Below are positions 22,010-32,975 of a stretch of 64,000 bases of DNA, in pieces. The translations under genes and the position numbers were made by a program. The notes below the pieces were generated by a model. That model was not told the origin of the DNA and searched no databases. It was given only the letters and a program-made list of their open reading frames with translations. How positions within the stretch are numbered: position 1 is the first letter of the stretch; each line of letters begins with the position of its first letter. Origin of the DNA: Sabellastarte sp. h YS-2021 (Eukaryota > Annelida > Polychaeta > Sabellida > Sabellidae); assembly GCA_964017235.1 (NCBI GenBank), contig OZ024936.1, positions 46,179,028 to 46,243,027 of the forward strand. Reading direction: 5' to 3'.

Positions 22010-23130
22010 TTATATATTTATAGGGTTGTATATAGTTCCCCTTTTACTGCCAATTTTAACTGTAGTTTCTATAAAATTGATTGATTTATTACTAAATTCA
22101 TGTGTGAATTTAATTTACTCATGGATGCTATTGAGGTATTTGAAGAATTTTTCTAATTCTTCTGTACCATGGGTCCAGATCATGAATATGTCATCAATGA
22201 ACCTTAACCATATTAGGGTTCTTTAAAACATTGGTCTCAAACCTATCCATGAATAGATTTGCATAATTGGGGGATAATGTGGTCCCCATGGCTGTTCCTC
22301 CAACCTGGAGATAGTGCTCCTCGTTGAAGGTGAAGTTGCTACTGTGTAGGACTAATTTCAACAACTGCAGGATGTATGGGGTGATTGGATTCTTAATTCT
22401 GTCTTTTTCAGTTGGGTTGCTACAACCAGAATCCCCTCATGATTTGGAATATTGGTGTAGAGGAATGACACATCTAGTGTTACCAAAAATGACCTTTGAG
22501 GGATTTGGCCTATTTGCTTTAGTCTACTGATAAAATGCTGGGTGTCCCTGACATAAGATTTTGTTTGTTTGTTTGTGGGACATAATCTTTGATGAGAGCA
22601 TCAACAAATTTACTAATGTTACATGTTGGGTGGCCAATGGAACTGCATATTGAACTCCCAGGGATGTTCTTTTTATGTATTTTAGGTAATAGGTAGAATC
22701 TCCCTGCTTTAGGTAATTAAAGTTTTTCTCATTGATTAACTTGAGAGTTTTTATTTCAGTGAGTACATTACATATTCTTTTGGAAATATCTAATGTAGGG
22801 TCTTCCTTTAGTTTGGTGTAGAATTCTTGGTCACTCAATTGCCTATATTCTTTGCGTTAGTAGTCAGTGGTTTTCATGACTACTACTGCTGATCCCTTAT
22901 CTGCCTTTTTAATGACTATATTTGGGTTTTGGGCAAGTTCAGAGATCCCTAATCTCTCTTGTGTACTGAGGTTATTTTGATTAGCCTGGGGAAGCTTGGC
23001 CTTCAGAAGGTTCATTTTGAAAGACCTCTTGAATACCTCCAAAGTTTTGTTTGGGGGGTTATGTTTCCATGTAGATTTTTTCCTGAATTTTGATTGAATT
23101 TTTTTATAGGGGTCACTCATTGCATCTGCT
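22010..23130 (-). pseudogene. Penelope-like element reverse transcriptase
   Basis: On the minus strand: LGISELAQNPNIVIKKADKG (about 22950) then SAVVVMKTTDY, the PLE N-terminal hallmark usually read as IVIKPADKGGAVVV; FINEKNF-like spacer and YYLKYIKRTS; GGTAMGTTLSPNYANLFMD (about 22270); and RFIDDIFMIWTHGTEEL with catalytic DD near 22190. The enzyme is split by several stops and frame changes, but its catalytic motifs are preserved. The family is Penelope-like, closest to GIY-YIG-bearing groups judged by the adjacent fragment. Confidence 0.75.
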
Positions 23131-23599
23131 TGATAATTTACTTTGGCATTTCATTCATGAAGTCAATAATACTTTATGACATATTAACTTCACTATTCTG
23201 TGTGGAGTCTGTAAAGAATTGCAGAAGTTCTAATCTCCTATGAAATTATTTAAAATCGTCCCAAAATTTTTATTTATCTGCGTACCCTGGACTGGGGCAA
23301 AATGTCAACCCTTTTTTCAGGCCCTGACTTGGTGTTCATTCAACTGAATTTTTAGGTAGGTTGATAACATTCCACCTATATAGCTTTGAAATTTGGTGTT
23401 GGTAGGGAGAATACCAGGTGTGGCATTCGTAGAAGCCAGTTCAATCTGTTCTTTAGTAGCCATTTTTAAATTTGCATTAACAGAAGTATATTAGTTATAA
23501 GGTATTTTATTGAGAGTGTAAATGCACCGCTTTATGCAGTGTTAATAAGTGTCTAAAGTTAATAAGAGTTCTTATGCTATGGAATATTAACAAATTAGA

Positions 23600-24425
23600 G
23601 TGCATTGCTATTAGGTAAGAAAAGTGTTAATTTTAACATTTTCTTTAGTTGGGCCATGAACTTCTGCAGGTCTGGCTCCTTATCACGCCTTCTTCTGTGC
23701 GGGACCATCTTCCTTCTTTTTGGGTTGTTGGTCTTGATTGGGCTTGTGGAAATCATACTGTCTTTTGGCTTTAAATTTCAGAGTGTAAGTGGGTGCCATT
23801 TTGTTGCACTTAGTGTGGAGTGAATCCTTAATTTCCTTTTGCTGTGTGGGTAATAATATTCCTTCCAGCAGTGTGAAATCTTTGGCTATATTATCCTTCA
23901 TCTGTGAGTACTTGGCGGAGAGATCATTTAGAATAACCTTGGCAAGTCTTTGTTTACACTCATTGATGATGTTGGACCAAGCATTTTGGACTGAATCACT
24001 TCTGCTTTTATTGACATTAAATTTGAACTCTACACTTGGTGGGTAGAGGTTTTTTCAAAAGTTCACTATGCATCTTACTAATTTGGCTAGCAAGTGCAAC
24101 CTTTTTCCTGTGGCTATTCTTCAGTCTCGGGTATATTGGTTTAGCTTCAGAAGGATAGTCACTTCTTCCAGGGCCTGGTTCAGTACAGGTGCCTGGCTGT
24201 GGCTCTCCCCTGATGCGCTTATTCCCTCTCTGCCTTTTTGGTTGAGAGGGCCACTAACAGGTTGAATGTTTCATCAGACAGTCTTTCAGTAGGGAAGGGA
24301 ATATTTGATCCTCTTGCCTCCAAGTTGTTTGACTGTAAGTCTACCTTGAAGAGGGCAGTGAGCAGGGTGCTTTGACTAACACTTTCTGAGACCACACTCA
24401 TATTGTACAAACAAAAAGACAACAA
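23600..24425 (-). other. probable 5' region of the Penelope-like element
   Basis: Minus-strand frames with coding composition, including a Lys/Gln-rich segment (KRQYDFHKPNQDQQPKKK) and a second starting near 24382. They lie directly upstream of the PLE reverse transcriptase and are probably its N-terminal part, but no conserved motif confirms it. Intervening DNA at 23131-23599 is broken, and 24426-24887 shows nothing certain. Confidence 0.4.
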
Positions 24426-24887
24426 AAATGAGAAGTGTCATTAAGTCACAGCTGTAAGTCACTTTTTATATAACTCAAATGTGTTGTTTGCCTGATACTG
24501 TATGTGATTTGTATTCACTACTGTATTTTGACAGTAGAATTAATCTGTCTTATCAGAGGCTGGAGAATGTGTGTAACCTGACGCCCTACTTTTTTGAAAG
24601 TGCAAATGCACCGCTAAATTGCAACGGTGCTGGGAGCACCATATGCACCAATTTTATGCTAGGTGTAAAAGTGTGATTTCTGCACTTTATCCATATTTCA
24701 ATTGTCAGGAGGGTTTATTTTTTTATTTTTTTAAGAATAATTTCAAACTTTGTAGGTAAATAAAGTAGAATGTAGTTTATTATTATCTTTACTAAAAATT
24801 TGGTCACTTCCAGTTACTGTGGTCACCTATTTATACCCAGACATGAAGTGTATTATCCCTAGTGCATGTTATTTACACTCTTTGCAG

Positions 24888-25155
24888 ATTGGTCTGTGGC
24901 TGTGTGGGTGTGAGACCTAAGACGTTCAGTAACCCAGATGAAGTCATAAGCTTCTCAGATGGGATATCCATAGCAACCTTTCAAAAGAATTTACAGATAT
25001 TTGTGGATACCCTTAGAAGTGAAATAGTGATTGCAAAACCAATCCTAAGCTCACCACCTGAGCCTAGCTCTCAAATTGGACCTTTGCAAATCCAGTCAAG
25101 TTCAAATAAAGGAAATGAGACTAGACTTCCACACAGTGAAGCCGAGAACCAATAA
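24888..25155 (+). CDS. terminal coding exon of an unrecognised gene
   Basis: The acceptor ACTCTTTGCAG ends at 24887. The exon continues a codon from upstream (one base) and reads LVCGCVGVRPKTFSNPDEVI, then SFSDGISIATFQKNLQIFVD, a short helix-like segment, and a Ser/Pro/Gln-rich tail ending SEAENQ and TAA. AATAAA follows at 25265, about 110 bases past the stop, as expected for a last exon. The start of the first DCX exon lies about 1.2 kb further on in the same orientation. I do not recognise the family. Upstream exons are not identified and may lie left of the transposon cluster at 17-24 kb. Confidence 0.6.
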
Positions 25156-25264
25156 CTCAGAGAGATGTGCTCATGGAAGCCAACTAGACCTTCCTTGTTT
25201 GTGCCTCAAACCGTTAAAGCCGTGTTCAAAGTACCTGAATTGAGTCAACCAGGACCATCAACTA

Positions 25265-25270
25265 AATAAA
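25265..25270 (+). terminator. poly(A) signal AATAAA
   Basis: Canonical hexamer about 110 bases after the stop of the exon ending at 25155. Confidence 0.5.
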
Positions 25271-26239
25271 TTAGACAATCCATCAGAACTCTCTTTTATA
25301 TATACACTGGCTTCTATTAGAGTATACCATATTCCTTTGCACTATATTTACATTTTTATTTATAGTCTTGCTTGTAATACCATAACAACATTTCATTGTG
25401 TATTAGTTAAAAACACATGTAATCTGTTTTAGCAGATCAACACATCATAAAAATTAATAATGTGTGGAATTAATAAACAGTAAATTATTATAATTATGTT
25501 GTTTTTATTCTTTATTGTAGTTTTACTGATAGTGTTTAATAAGCAGTACAGTTATTACAGTACAGTAGAATTGAAAGCTATGTTAAAACCCAAATAAATA
25601 GATAACCCTATTAAAGTTTACATGCTCAATATTTACATTGTACATAGGTCGATTTTATATTTAATAATTGTATAAAATCAACATTTGATTAGAATTTTTA
25701 AAGATTCCAGTGAATGGCTCGTTAATTCTATGCAATTTATACCTTTGAAAAATTGGATCATCTTCTTAAAATATATGTTATACACATACAGATTAGCATC
25801 TGAATGTTGTGAATCCTCCCAGGTCTTGGAATATAATAAAATTGAAATTGTTGATGCAGCACGATTATTTTCCATCCAGCTATCACCTTATTACACTTAA
25901 ATCATCTGTAAGACCAAAAAAAATTATTCATTTATAGTATATGCACTAAATTCTGAGTCGAAGTCAGGTTTTTATAAAACATTAAACAGTCGGGGTTCTC
26001 GAAAGCAAGGACCTCACAAGATATATATGTCTAGACTTGCATGAATAATGCAGCTAATAATTAGATACCTGTAAATACATTTTGAATATGCTGTGCCACA
26101 ATTAATGATGCGACATGTTTACTTGTTTGTCCAAATTTGGTCATTTGCAGATGTAACCTCATTTCGTTACATTTTGTTTACACTTTTCCGTTTTTCTTGA
26201 ATTTCGTTTTAGTATATTCCTTAAAATTTTCGGCATCAT
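25271..26239. other. intergenic, probable promoter side of the DCX gene
   Basis: AT-rich spacer between two + strand genes. No repeat recognised; a second AATAAA-like hexamer occurs near 25592. Confidence 0.4.
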
Positions 26240-26252
26240 GGTGCCTAGCAAC
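26240..26252 (+). promoter_or_regulatory. X-box-like (RFX) site upstream of the DCX gene
   Basis: GGTGCCTAGCAAC has a perfect RGYAAC half-site and one mismatch in the GTNRCC half, with 1-base spacing. It lies about 100 bp before the ATG at 26353, a typical position for X-boxes in ciliary gene promoters. The family link to cilia makes it plausible; function is inferred. Confidence 0.45.
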
Positions 26253-26352
26253 GAGGTCAAAGATTACCGGAAGCAAAGAAATTGTGTCACTCAATGTAAA
26301 CTTTTCGTTTATTTCTTTTTGGAAAAAATATTAATTAACAACACCTGGAATA

Positions 26353-26618
26353 ATGGCAGCAGACACAGAAAAAGCTAAGAAAATTAGAATGTATAGAAAT
26401 GGGGATGACAAGTTTTGCGGAAAACAAATAGTGCTTAATAAACGGAGGATAAAAACCTTTGATGCATTTTTATCCACTGTGACTTCTGAAGTAAAATATA
26501 AGGAAGCAGCTCGTTCAATTCGAACTCCAAATCATGGAACAAGAGTTGTAAACTTGGATGATCTACAAGAAGAAAATGCTTATGTTGTTTGTGGAGCTGG
26601 TCCATTTCGGCGGATAAG
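26353..26618 (+). CDS. dcdc2-like: DCDC2-family doublecortin protein, exon 1 (first DCX domain)
   Basis: Starts ATG GCA GCA and encodes most of a doublecortin (tubulin-binding) domain: KKIRMYRNGDDKFCGKQIVL corresponds to the YRNGDPFxxGxxxVV strand, RRIKTFDAFLSTVTSEV to the FDxFLxxVT helix, and IRTPNHGTRVVNLDDLQEEN to the RxLYTPxxGxxVxxLDxLQ segment, ending YVVCGAGPFRRI where relatives have YVAxGxExFKKL. The exon ends AAG at a donor (GTGAAT from 26619), leaving two bases of a codon. The next exon must supply one base. DCX proteins of this family bind microtubules, and vertebrate DCDC2 sits on ciliary axonemes. The divergent FRRI end suggests a fast-evolving paralogue (DCDC2, 2B or 2C not resolved). 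Confidence 0.85.
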
Positions 26619-26642
26619 GTGAATCCACCGTTCCATGATGCG

Positions 26643-26971
26643 ATAGTGGCATTCTACCAGTAAACGCCCATGCTGAAGTTAACATATTGAATTTAAATTA
26701 TATTGACAACTTTATATTTTATTCTTCTACCAACAGATTGTCAAATGATGCACACTACAATTAATAACTGAGGTGCATGTTGTCACATTTGTTTCAAAGC
26801 TTTTTATTTGAATAATTTATCTCTAATATCAGCCGTTTTCACTGCAAACCGGAAATACCAGTGAACGCCCATTTAGTAAAGAAATAGAAGCATTTGTCCT
26901 TGACCTCCAACAAAGAAATATAAGGTGGGCGTTTACTGGTAGGCGGGCGTTTACTGGTAGAATGCCACTAT
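26643..26971. mobile_element. MITE, ATAGTGGCATTCTACCAG termini
   Basis: Left ATAGTGGCATTCTACCAGTA and inverted right TACTGGTAGAATGCCACTAT, both followed by the AAACGCCCA motif, which is repeated inside. It starts only 24 bases past the exon-1 donor. No coding capacity. Confidence 0.75.
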
Positions 26972-26998
26972 ATTCAACGTTTGGTTTTAAAATTGATG

Positions 26999-27518
26999 TA
27001 TCCCAGATAGCATTCCGCCGTCGGACCGACGTTGACCCAACGTCAGCACATCCGTCGGTCCGCCGTCGGCTGCCGACGTCGGGCCAACGGCTTTTTGACC
27101 GTCGGGCCAACGTTGGCCCAACGTCGGCAAACCACCAGTAAAAATTATATTGTATGCATAGCATGAGCCAATCAGATACTGTTCACCAACAACTTTTTTG
27201 GTGTAAATTTATAATAAGAATATCATTTTTATGTGTAAAATTGTTAAATGGTTAGCTAAAATTTGTGGGCTGACTGAAATATGACTTTTAGATATACCAT
27301 AATTAATAATTTTTTTCTAAGTTTCCCCAAATCCCCTATTATTGCTCGCCGCCATCTTGAATAAAAATCCACCGTTGGCCCAAAGTCAGCCCAACGTCGG
27401 CAAAATATAGAGAAATCTAACATGAATAGTGGTTGGCAAGCCACCGTCGGCCCAACGTCGGCAAAATCTGCCGACCTTGCGACCAACAGCCAACGTCGGT
27501 CCGCTGTTATCTGGGATA
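26999..27518. mobile_element. MITE, TATCCCAGATA termini with GC-rich internal repeats
   Basis: Left TATCCCAGATAGCATTCCGC and inverted right GCGGACC...TATCTGGGATA. Multiple imperfect copies of GCCCAACGTCGGC and its complement form GC-rich blocks near both ends, with an AT-rich centre. Open frames through it are compositional artefacts. Confidence 0.75.
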
Positions 27519-27721
27519 CTGCTCAGCCAGTGAATTTCGTCACCGGCATTTCATGACAATATTAAATCATATTACACTTAATTTCCAATGCTCAATTACA
27601 TATTAATATTACAAGTTGTGGTTACATTTGTTTAAACACAAGTATTGCTGGTTTTTGAGGGTTTAATTGCAGGTGACGAAATTCACTGGCTGACGAAATT
27701 CACTAGCTCAGCACTACAGTA
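27517..27721. mobile_element. MITE, TACTGCTCAGCCAGTG termini
   Basis: Same ends as the outer MITE at 5860-6873 (TACTGCTCAGCCAGTG then AATTTCGTCACC). It shares its first TA with the end of the preceding MITE, consistent with a TA target. The right end holds a tandemly repeated ACGAAATTCACT motif. Confidence 0.7.
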
Positions 27722-27747
27722 CGGTATATGAGTATCTTGTGACCACG

Positions 27748-28367
27748 GCAGCTCGTGACCAACAACTCGTACCCACAACTCGTACACAAAATTTTCTTTT
27801 TAAATATTGCAGGAAATTAACCCCACCGACTTCTGTCTGCTCACGTTTTTTTCCAATTTGCATATTTTATTTTAAAATATTGAAGTAATTTATTAAACTC
27901 CACGAACTTCTGTCTCCTCACATATTATTTTTCTAATTTGCCTATTTTATTTTAAAATATTGTAGGAAATTCCACGGACTTCTGTTTCCTCACGTTTTTT
28001 TTCTAATTTGCATAGTTTATTTTATAATAGTTCTAGCTAGGAAGCCCTCTGGGAATTCCATGACCTCACATTTTCTAATTTGCATATTTTATTTCATAAT
28101 ATTGCTAGGCAACCCCCACAGAAGTACGATAATTTGAAGTATTTGATCTCTAACTGAACTGACATTCTTACATAAAATACTCGCTCTTCAAGCAGCGTTT
28201 GTATTTATTAAATATAAAATATTGTTAGAAAACCCCACGTAATGGGTGATCTCATATTTCTTCATAAATAATATGAGCTGCATATACAAGTACTCAGTAT
28301 TTGATATTCAAGCAGAAATAATATTTGTGTACAAGTTGTGGGTACGAGTTGTTGGTCACGAGTTGCA
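27748..28367. mobile_element. MITE with about 43-bp inverted ends and internal direct repeats
   Basis: Left GCAGCTCGTGACCAACAACT mirrors right AGTTGTTGGTCACGAGTTGC, and the match continues inward (CGTACCCACAACTCGTACAC). Three to four internal repeats of about 90-95 bp carry CTTCTGTCTCCTCAC and TTTGCATATTTTATTTTA. No coding frame. Confidence 0.75.
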
Positions 28368-29317
28368 TGTAAAATTGTAAATCTACAGTGCATGGGTTAA
28401 TTAGCATGAAGTGGGTCGATTCATTAAATGGGTCGACTTTTCAAGAATTTCTGCCGAAATAAAAGAATATGCTATATTACTGTGTCATGAAATTTTTGGA
28501 AAAGCTTCACAGTACATAGCTACATTACCAAAGATCAGATTTGGATGTTTTCATGTCTGTTAAATTTAGGGCGTGGCTGCACTACGATAAAACCGTTCCA
28601 TAGAAAATAGGCTACAGTACGGATTGCTGCACTCTAGCACTTTGTCTTGAGTGCGGTTTCAGTAACAATTGTTTTCATTGGTTAATTAAATTAATCACAT
28701 TTGCAGCCGAAAAGTAGACTGGGTGGCTGGATCTTCTGTTTGTAAAATATGGTTAGAAATCTCATTGTGGCTTAATATTTCCTTAAGTCCTTTAATTTAA
28801 GTTATAAACCGTCTATTTGTTTTTCAAATATGATAACATTAAATGCAGCGGCATACTTTCACATTTAAGACTGTCCTGTCTTGTTCAATAGCAGCCGTGT
28901 TATACATATTTTATTTTGGCCATATCTTTCAAATGATATCCAATGGAATTATTAGTTTCATGCATGACAAATGATTAATCCTTGTTTGTTTTATCTATCT
29001 AACTCTGATTTTATTTGAGGTGGTTGAGCATCAGTGCCTGATATCCATCATGAACAAATATGTATCGTGGCCTAGATTCTTGTTTAAATTTTTTGGTTTG
29101 AATATCTGTGTGGTTTATTGGACACTAATTATCTAAAGACTTTTACAACTCATTTATTTATATTTATGACCTTGGCAATTGAGAAAATATGTCAAATATC
29201 ACGACCCAGCGTCTTACTAGTAATCCATTGGTAGCTCATTAAGTAGTTAGATAATAGATATATAGTAGCATTTCATCTTACAAGTTTCACAGCAGTTTCA
29301 GACTGTTTTGCTAAACT
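28368..29317. other. intron 1 DNA, nothing recognised
   Basis: AT-rich. No exon meeting phase and splice-site requirements was found. Confidence 0.4.
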
Positions 29318-29760
29318 AGAAATGTCAAAACATTTTTATCCCACAGCCTTTCAAAGACTGTGCACGTATTATTTTCACATTATTAGACATTCGGCTAGGC
29401 GGATTGATTGGGAATGTGTGAGAGAAAAATCTTGTCTTTCTCAGAAACTGTTAAGTCTAGGAAGTTTGTATTTGGTAATGACATTGGATGGGGGTGTAGC
29501 CGTGCAATGTCATGGTTTGAACATTTTGAACTTGATTTGACCTTTGACCTTGCCATAGTGACCTTGAGTTTTAAAATCTTGTCCAGGCTATATCTCAAAA
29601 ACCGTAAGGTGTAGGGTGGTGATACTTGGTAGGGACATTGAAGAGGGTTTTTGAGCTCTGACATTGCTGTAGTGACTTTGACTTTGAAAATCTTGTCCCA
29701 GAAAACAGTCAGGTGTAGGAAGTTGATATGTAGTAGGGACCTTGGTTGGGGGTTCTCCTT
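29318..29760 (+). mobile_element. repeat family with DR1 motifs, copy 1
   Basis: Starts with a degraded hairpin (TTTTATCCCACAGCC) and carries about two units of roughly 100 bp: ATTTGACCTTTGACCTTG, GTGACCTTGAGTTTTAAAAT, CTATATCTCAAAAACCGTAA, GGTGTAGG. It contains a perfect DR1 (TGACCTTTGACCT) at 29538-29550. Same family: 47637-48560 and 59374-59755. Hairpin start plus internal tandem units resembles the rolling-circle-like elements at 31, 33 and 41 kb, but a proper 3' end is not seen. Confidence 0.5.
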
Positions 29761-30419
29761 TAACAGCTGTACTTCAATTTAGAAATTTTATGGCTCCATA
29801 AATTTTAGTTTACTTATTAATGCTGTCATATTATTATTTTATTGCCTTGTTTTGATACTTTGTCTTTACATAATTATTTACTCTCTTACATGTTATATTC
29901 TGCACCTTTATGTAACTTACACTCTCTATTCTGAAAGTCAGACCTGACCTTTGTACTGTTTCAGATCTTCATGGTGTTCAATGCAAATTTCTATGGACTG
30001 CATGGTACAGCAACTCTGATGTTATATTTTGTTGAACACCTTAATTATAACCACATAAACTTTTATAAATAGAACTTTCACTCTTTGGTTTTAATTGGTT
30101 TGAATGGACTTTAAGCTCTGTGGAGACTGACTGAAGAGAATTTTAAAATCATGCTGACAGACTTTAAAATCCTGTCAAACAAGTTTTCAAATGTTATCAA
30201 ATGAATAAAATATAAATTTAATTTACACTTTCTTTATCATTTACAACAGTTTGTCTACATTCATTATAGCTAAAATAATCGTGTATATGTTGAATGTGAA
30301 ATTTTGAAAATAGAAACTCCAGTTTGAAGTTACGTGAGAAACTCCCATTAAACACTTTCAAATTGTGACAAATTAACAAATCACAAATTGTTCTTCACCC
30401 AATGATTTGTAGTGTAATT
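29761..30419. other. intron DNA, nothing firm
   Basis: The sequence near 29800-30040 resembles 48640-48960 (shared CTTTGTACTGTTTC and ATGGTGTT blocks), probably continuing flanks of the DR1 repeat family. Confidence 0.35.
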
Positions 30420-30433
30420 TATTGACCACATAG

Positions 30434-30621
30434 AGTTCTCGCCTCCAACCTCTGAGGCCGCCGGTTCGAATCTCGGGCCGGGCGCTTCATGTTGGAAAGT
30501 TGGTAGTTACTTGCCGATGCCCGGTGGTTTACAGTGCGGTACGCACTGGTTTCCTCCACCTGTAAACTACCCATCGCAATATGACCCTGGCTGTTGAACG
30601 CGACATAAAACAACAAATAAA
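30434..30621 (+). mobile_element. tRNA-derived SINE, family 1, 14-bp TSD
   Basis: Starts inside the tRNA-like head (AGTTCTCGCCTCCAACCTC), keeps a B box (CCGGTTCGAATCTCG) and ends ACATAAAACAACAAATAAA. A perfect TATTGACCACATAG duplication is at 30420-30433 and 30622-30635. Confidence 0.88.
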
Positions 30622-30930
30622 TATTGACCACATAGTATGTACAGCTTTCCTTCATCCCCCACAATTACCCATGATGACCTATACAAGGTTTTGAAGGTGG
30701 CTCATAACCAAAATTAGTTAATCAGTACCCAAAAAGAAAACTTGTTCAAGAATAGATAGGTGGTGAAAGAGTACTCAGTTACCAAAAGTAGTACTCCAAG
30801 TACTTATGGCAGTACTATACTTCAGAGTACACCACACCAATGTGTTTTAATTTGAAAAAGGCATCTACTAATTTGTGAAATATAAAATTCACTTATTTAG
30901 CACTAGCATCCATAGTCTAATAAATTTATT

Positions 30931-32690
30931 AAGCCTCCCTCGCGGGACGCTTGTTTGTATATGGAAGAAGCGACTCCGCCATATCCGCATTTTTTTCCGC
31001 AATAGCTTTGCGGCCATAAGGCAGATTCTCTTCATATTTGGCAGGTGTATGCAGTAGCCCTGGAAAAAATTTCTGAATATGATGTCATGACATTTCAACC
31101 AATCAAGTCACATGACCAAAAACATGTGATCCATTATAAAATGGCCGACTTATTAATGATTTACTAAATATCACAATTTTTCTTAACGCTGAAAAAATGC
31201 ATTGATCTCGGAAACGGGGCGAGGTTTTTGACCCACAGGGTATCCGGAAAGTCTACTGGCGACTTTTTGCAAAAATCATTTTCCCGCCACTTTTGGTGGC
31301 CATCTTGAATTTCTGCGTTAAATGCCAAAACATGTTTATCTTGATAACGGAGCGAGATAGAGCGATTTTGACAAAATGTTTTACCCTCAGGGTGTCTGCA
31401 GAGTCTACTGGCGACTTTTCGCAAAAATTGTTTTCCCGCCACTTTTGGCAGCCATCTTGAATTTCTGCGTTAAACACAAAAACCCGCTTTCAGAAATGGA
31501 GCGAGATGGAGCGATTTCGACGAAATTTTTGACCCCTAGGGTATCTGCAGAGTCTACTGGCAATTTTTGCAAAACTTATTTTCCCGCCACTTTTGGCGGC
31601 AATCTTGAGTTTCTGTGTTGAATGCAAAAACGCGTTTATCTCGGAAACAGAGCGAGATAGAGCGATTTTTTACCCACAGGGTATCCGCAAAGTCTACTGG
31701 CAACTTTTTGCAAAAATCATTTTCCCGCCACTTTTGGCACCATCTTGAATTTCTGCGTTTATCTCGATAGCGGAGCGAGATAGAGCGATTTCGATGAAAT
31801 TTTTTACCCACACAGTATCTGCGGAGTCTACTGGTGACTTTTTGCAAAAATCGTTTTCTCACCACTTTTGGCGGCCATCTTGAATTTCTGCGTTAAACGC
31901 AAAAAACCATTTATCTCAGAAATGGAGTGAGATAGAGCGATTTCAACGAAATTTTTGACCCACAGGGTAGCTGCAGAGTCTACTGGCAACTTTTCGCAAA
32001 AATCGTTTTCCTGCCACTTTTGGCGGCCATCTTGAATTTCTACATTAAGCGCAAAAACCCGTTTATTTCGGAAATGGAGCGATTTCGATGAAATTTTTGA
32101 CCCACAGGGTAGCTGCAGAGTCTACTGCTGACTTTTCCCAAAAATCATTTTCCTGCCACTTTTGGCAGCCATCTTGAATTTCTGCGTTAAACCCAAAAAC
32201 CCATTTATCTTGGAAACGGAGCGAGATACAGCGATTTCGACAAAAGTTTTTACCCGTAGGGTATCTACAGAGTCTACTGGCGATTTTCCGAAAAATCGTT
32301 TTCCTGCCACTTTTAGAGGCCACTGTTTTTGACACGCAGGATATCTGCAGAGTCTATTGGCAACATTTCGGAAAATTCAAAGTGGCGGCCTTCTTGAATT
32401 TCTGCGTTAAACACAAACACGTGTTTATCTCGGAAAGGAGCAAGATAAAGCGATTTCGACGAAATTTTTGACCCACAGGGTATCTGACTTTTGGCGGCCA
32501 TCTTGAATTTCTGCGTTAAACGCAAAAACCTGTTTGTCTCGGAAATCAAAGCGAGATAGAGCGATTTCCACAAAATTTTTGACCCACAGGTTATCTGCAG
32601 AGTCTAGTGGCAATTTTTCCCAAAAATCGTTTTCTTGCCACTTTTGGTGGCCATTTTGAATTTCTGCATAAAACCCCCAAAAAAATAAAT
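30931..32690 (+). mobile_element. rolling-circle-like (Helentron/HINE-type) element with internal tandem array, copy A
   Basis: Begins with a degenerate GCCTCCCtcgcGGGACGC hairpin, then a 5' block (CTTGTTTGTATATGG, CTCCGCC, ATTTGGCAGG) shared with 41209 onward. The core array at 31190-32670 has about nine units of 134-152 bp containing GAGATAGAGCGATTTCGACG, GACCCACAGGGTATC, TTTCCCGCCACTTTTGGCGG and CATCTTGAATTTCTGCG. Long minus-strand frames are produced by the repeats and are not genes. No helicase. The 3' end is not identified. Confidence 0.6.
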
Positions 32691-32975
32691 AAATAAGCAA
32701 ACCAGATTCATCTAGGAAACCTTGCATTTTGTCAAAAATGGAAAAACATATTAAACACAGGAAGACAGTCCTTTCTACAAACTGATTAATACTCAATGGG
32801 ACAAAAACAATTTCTTTTTCTCTTGCGAAGCAATACTCTAGTTTAACTTCAGTATATTCAGTATAAATTTTTATGTGACAGGTACCAAGAATTAGAGAAT
32901 AACATCCCACCAAAGCATACCTCACCACGAGCCAATGTACTTCAAGTGAGTATAGAACTATGTCTTTGCTTATTG

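Noticed and set aside
26731-26790. Candidate second exon after CTTCTACCAACAG
   Set aside because: It carries the right one-base phase but reaches a stop within nine codons and lies inside a MITE.
26829-27486. Minus-strand frames in the GC-rich MITE
   Set aside because: Driven by CG-rich repeats of the element, with no codon structure or partner exons.
31164-32573. Long overlapping minus-strand reading frames with repeated peptide motifs
   Set aside because: They coincide exactly with the 134-152 bp tandem array, lack splice sites and exist only because the unit lacks stops in some frames.
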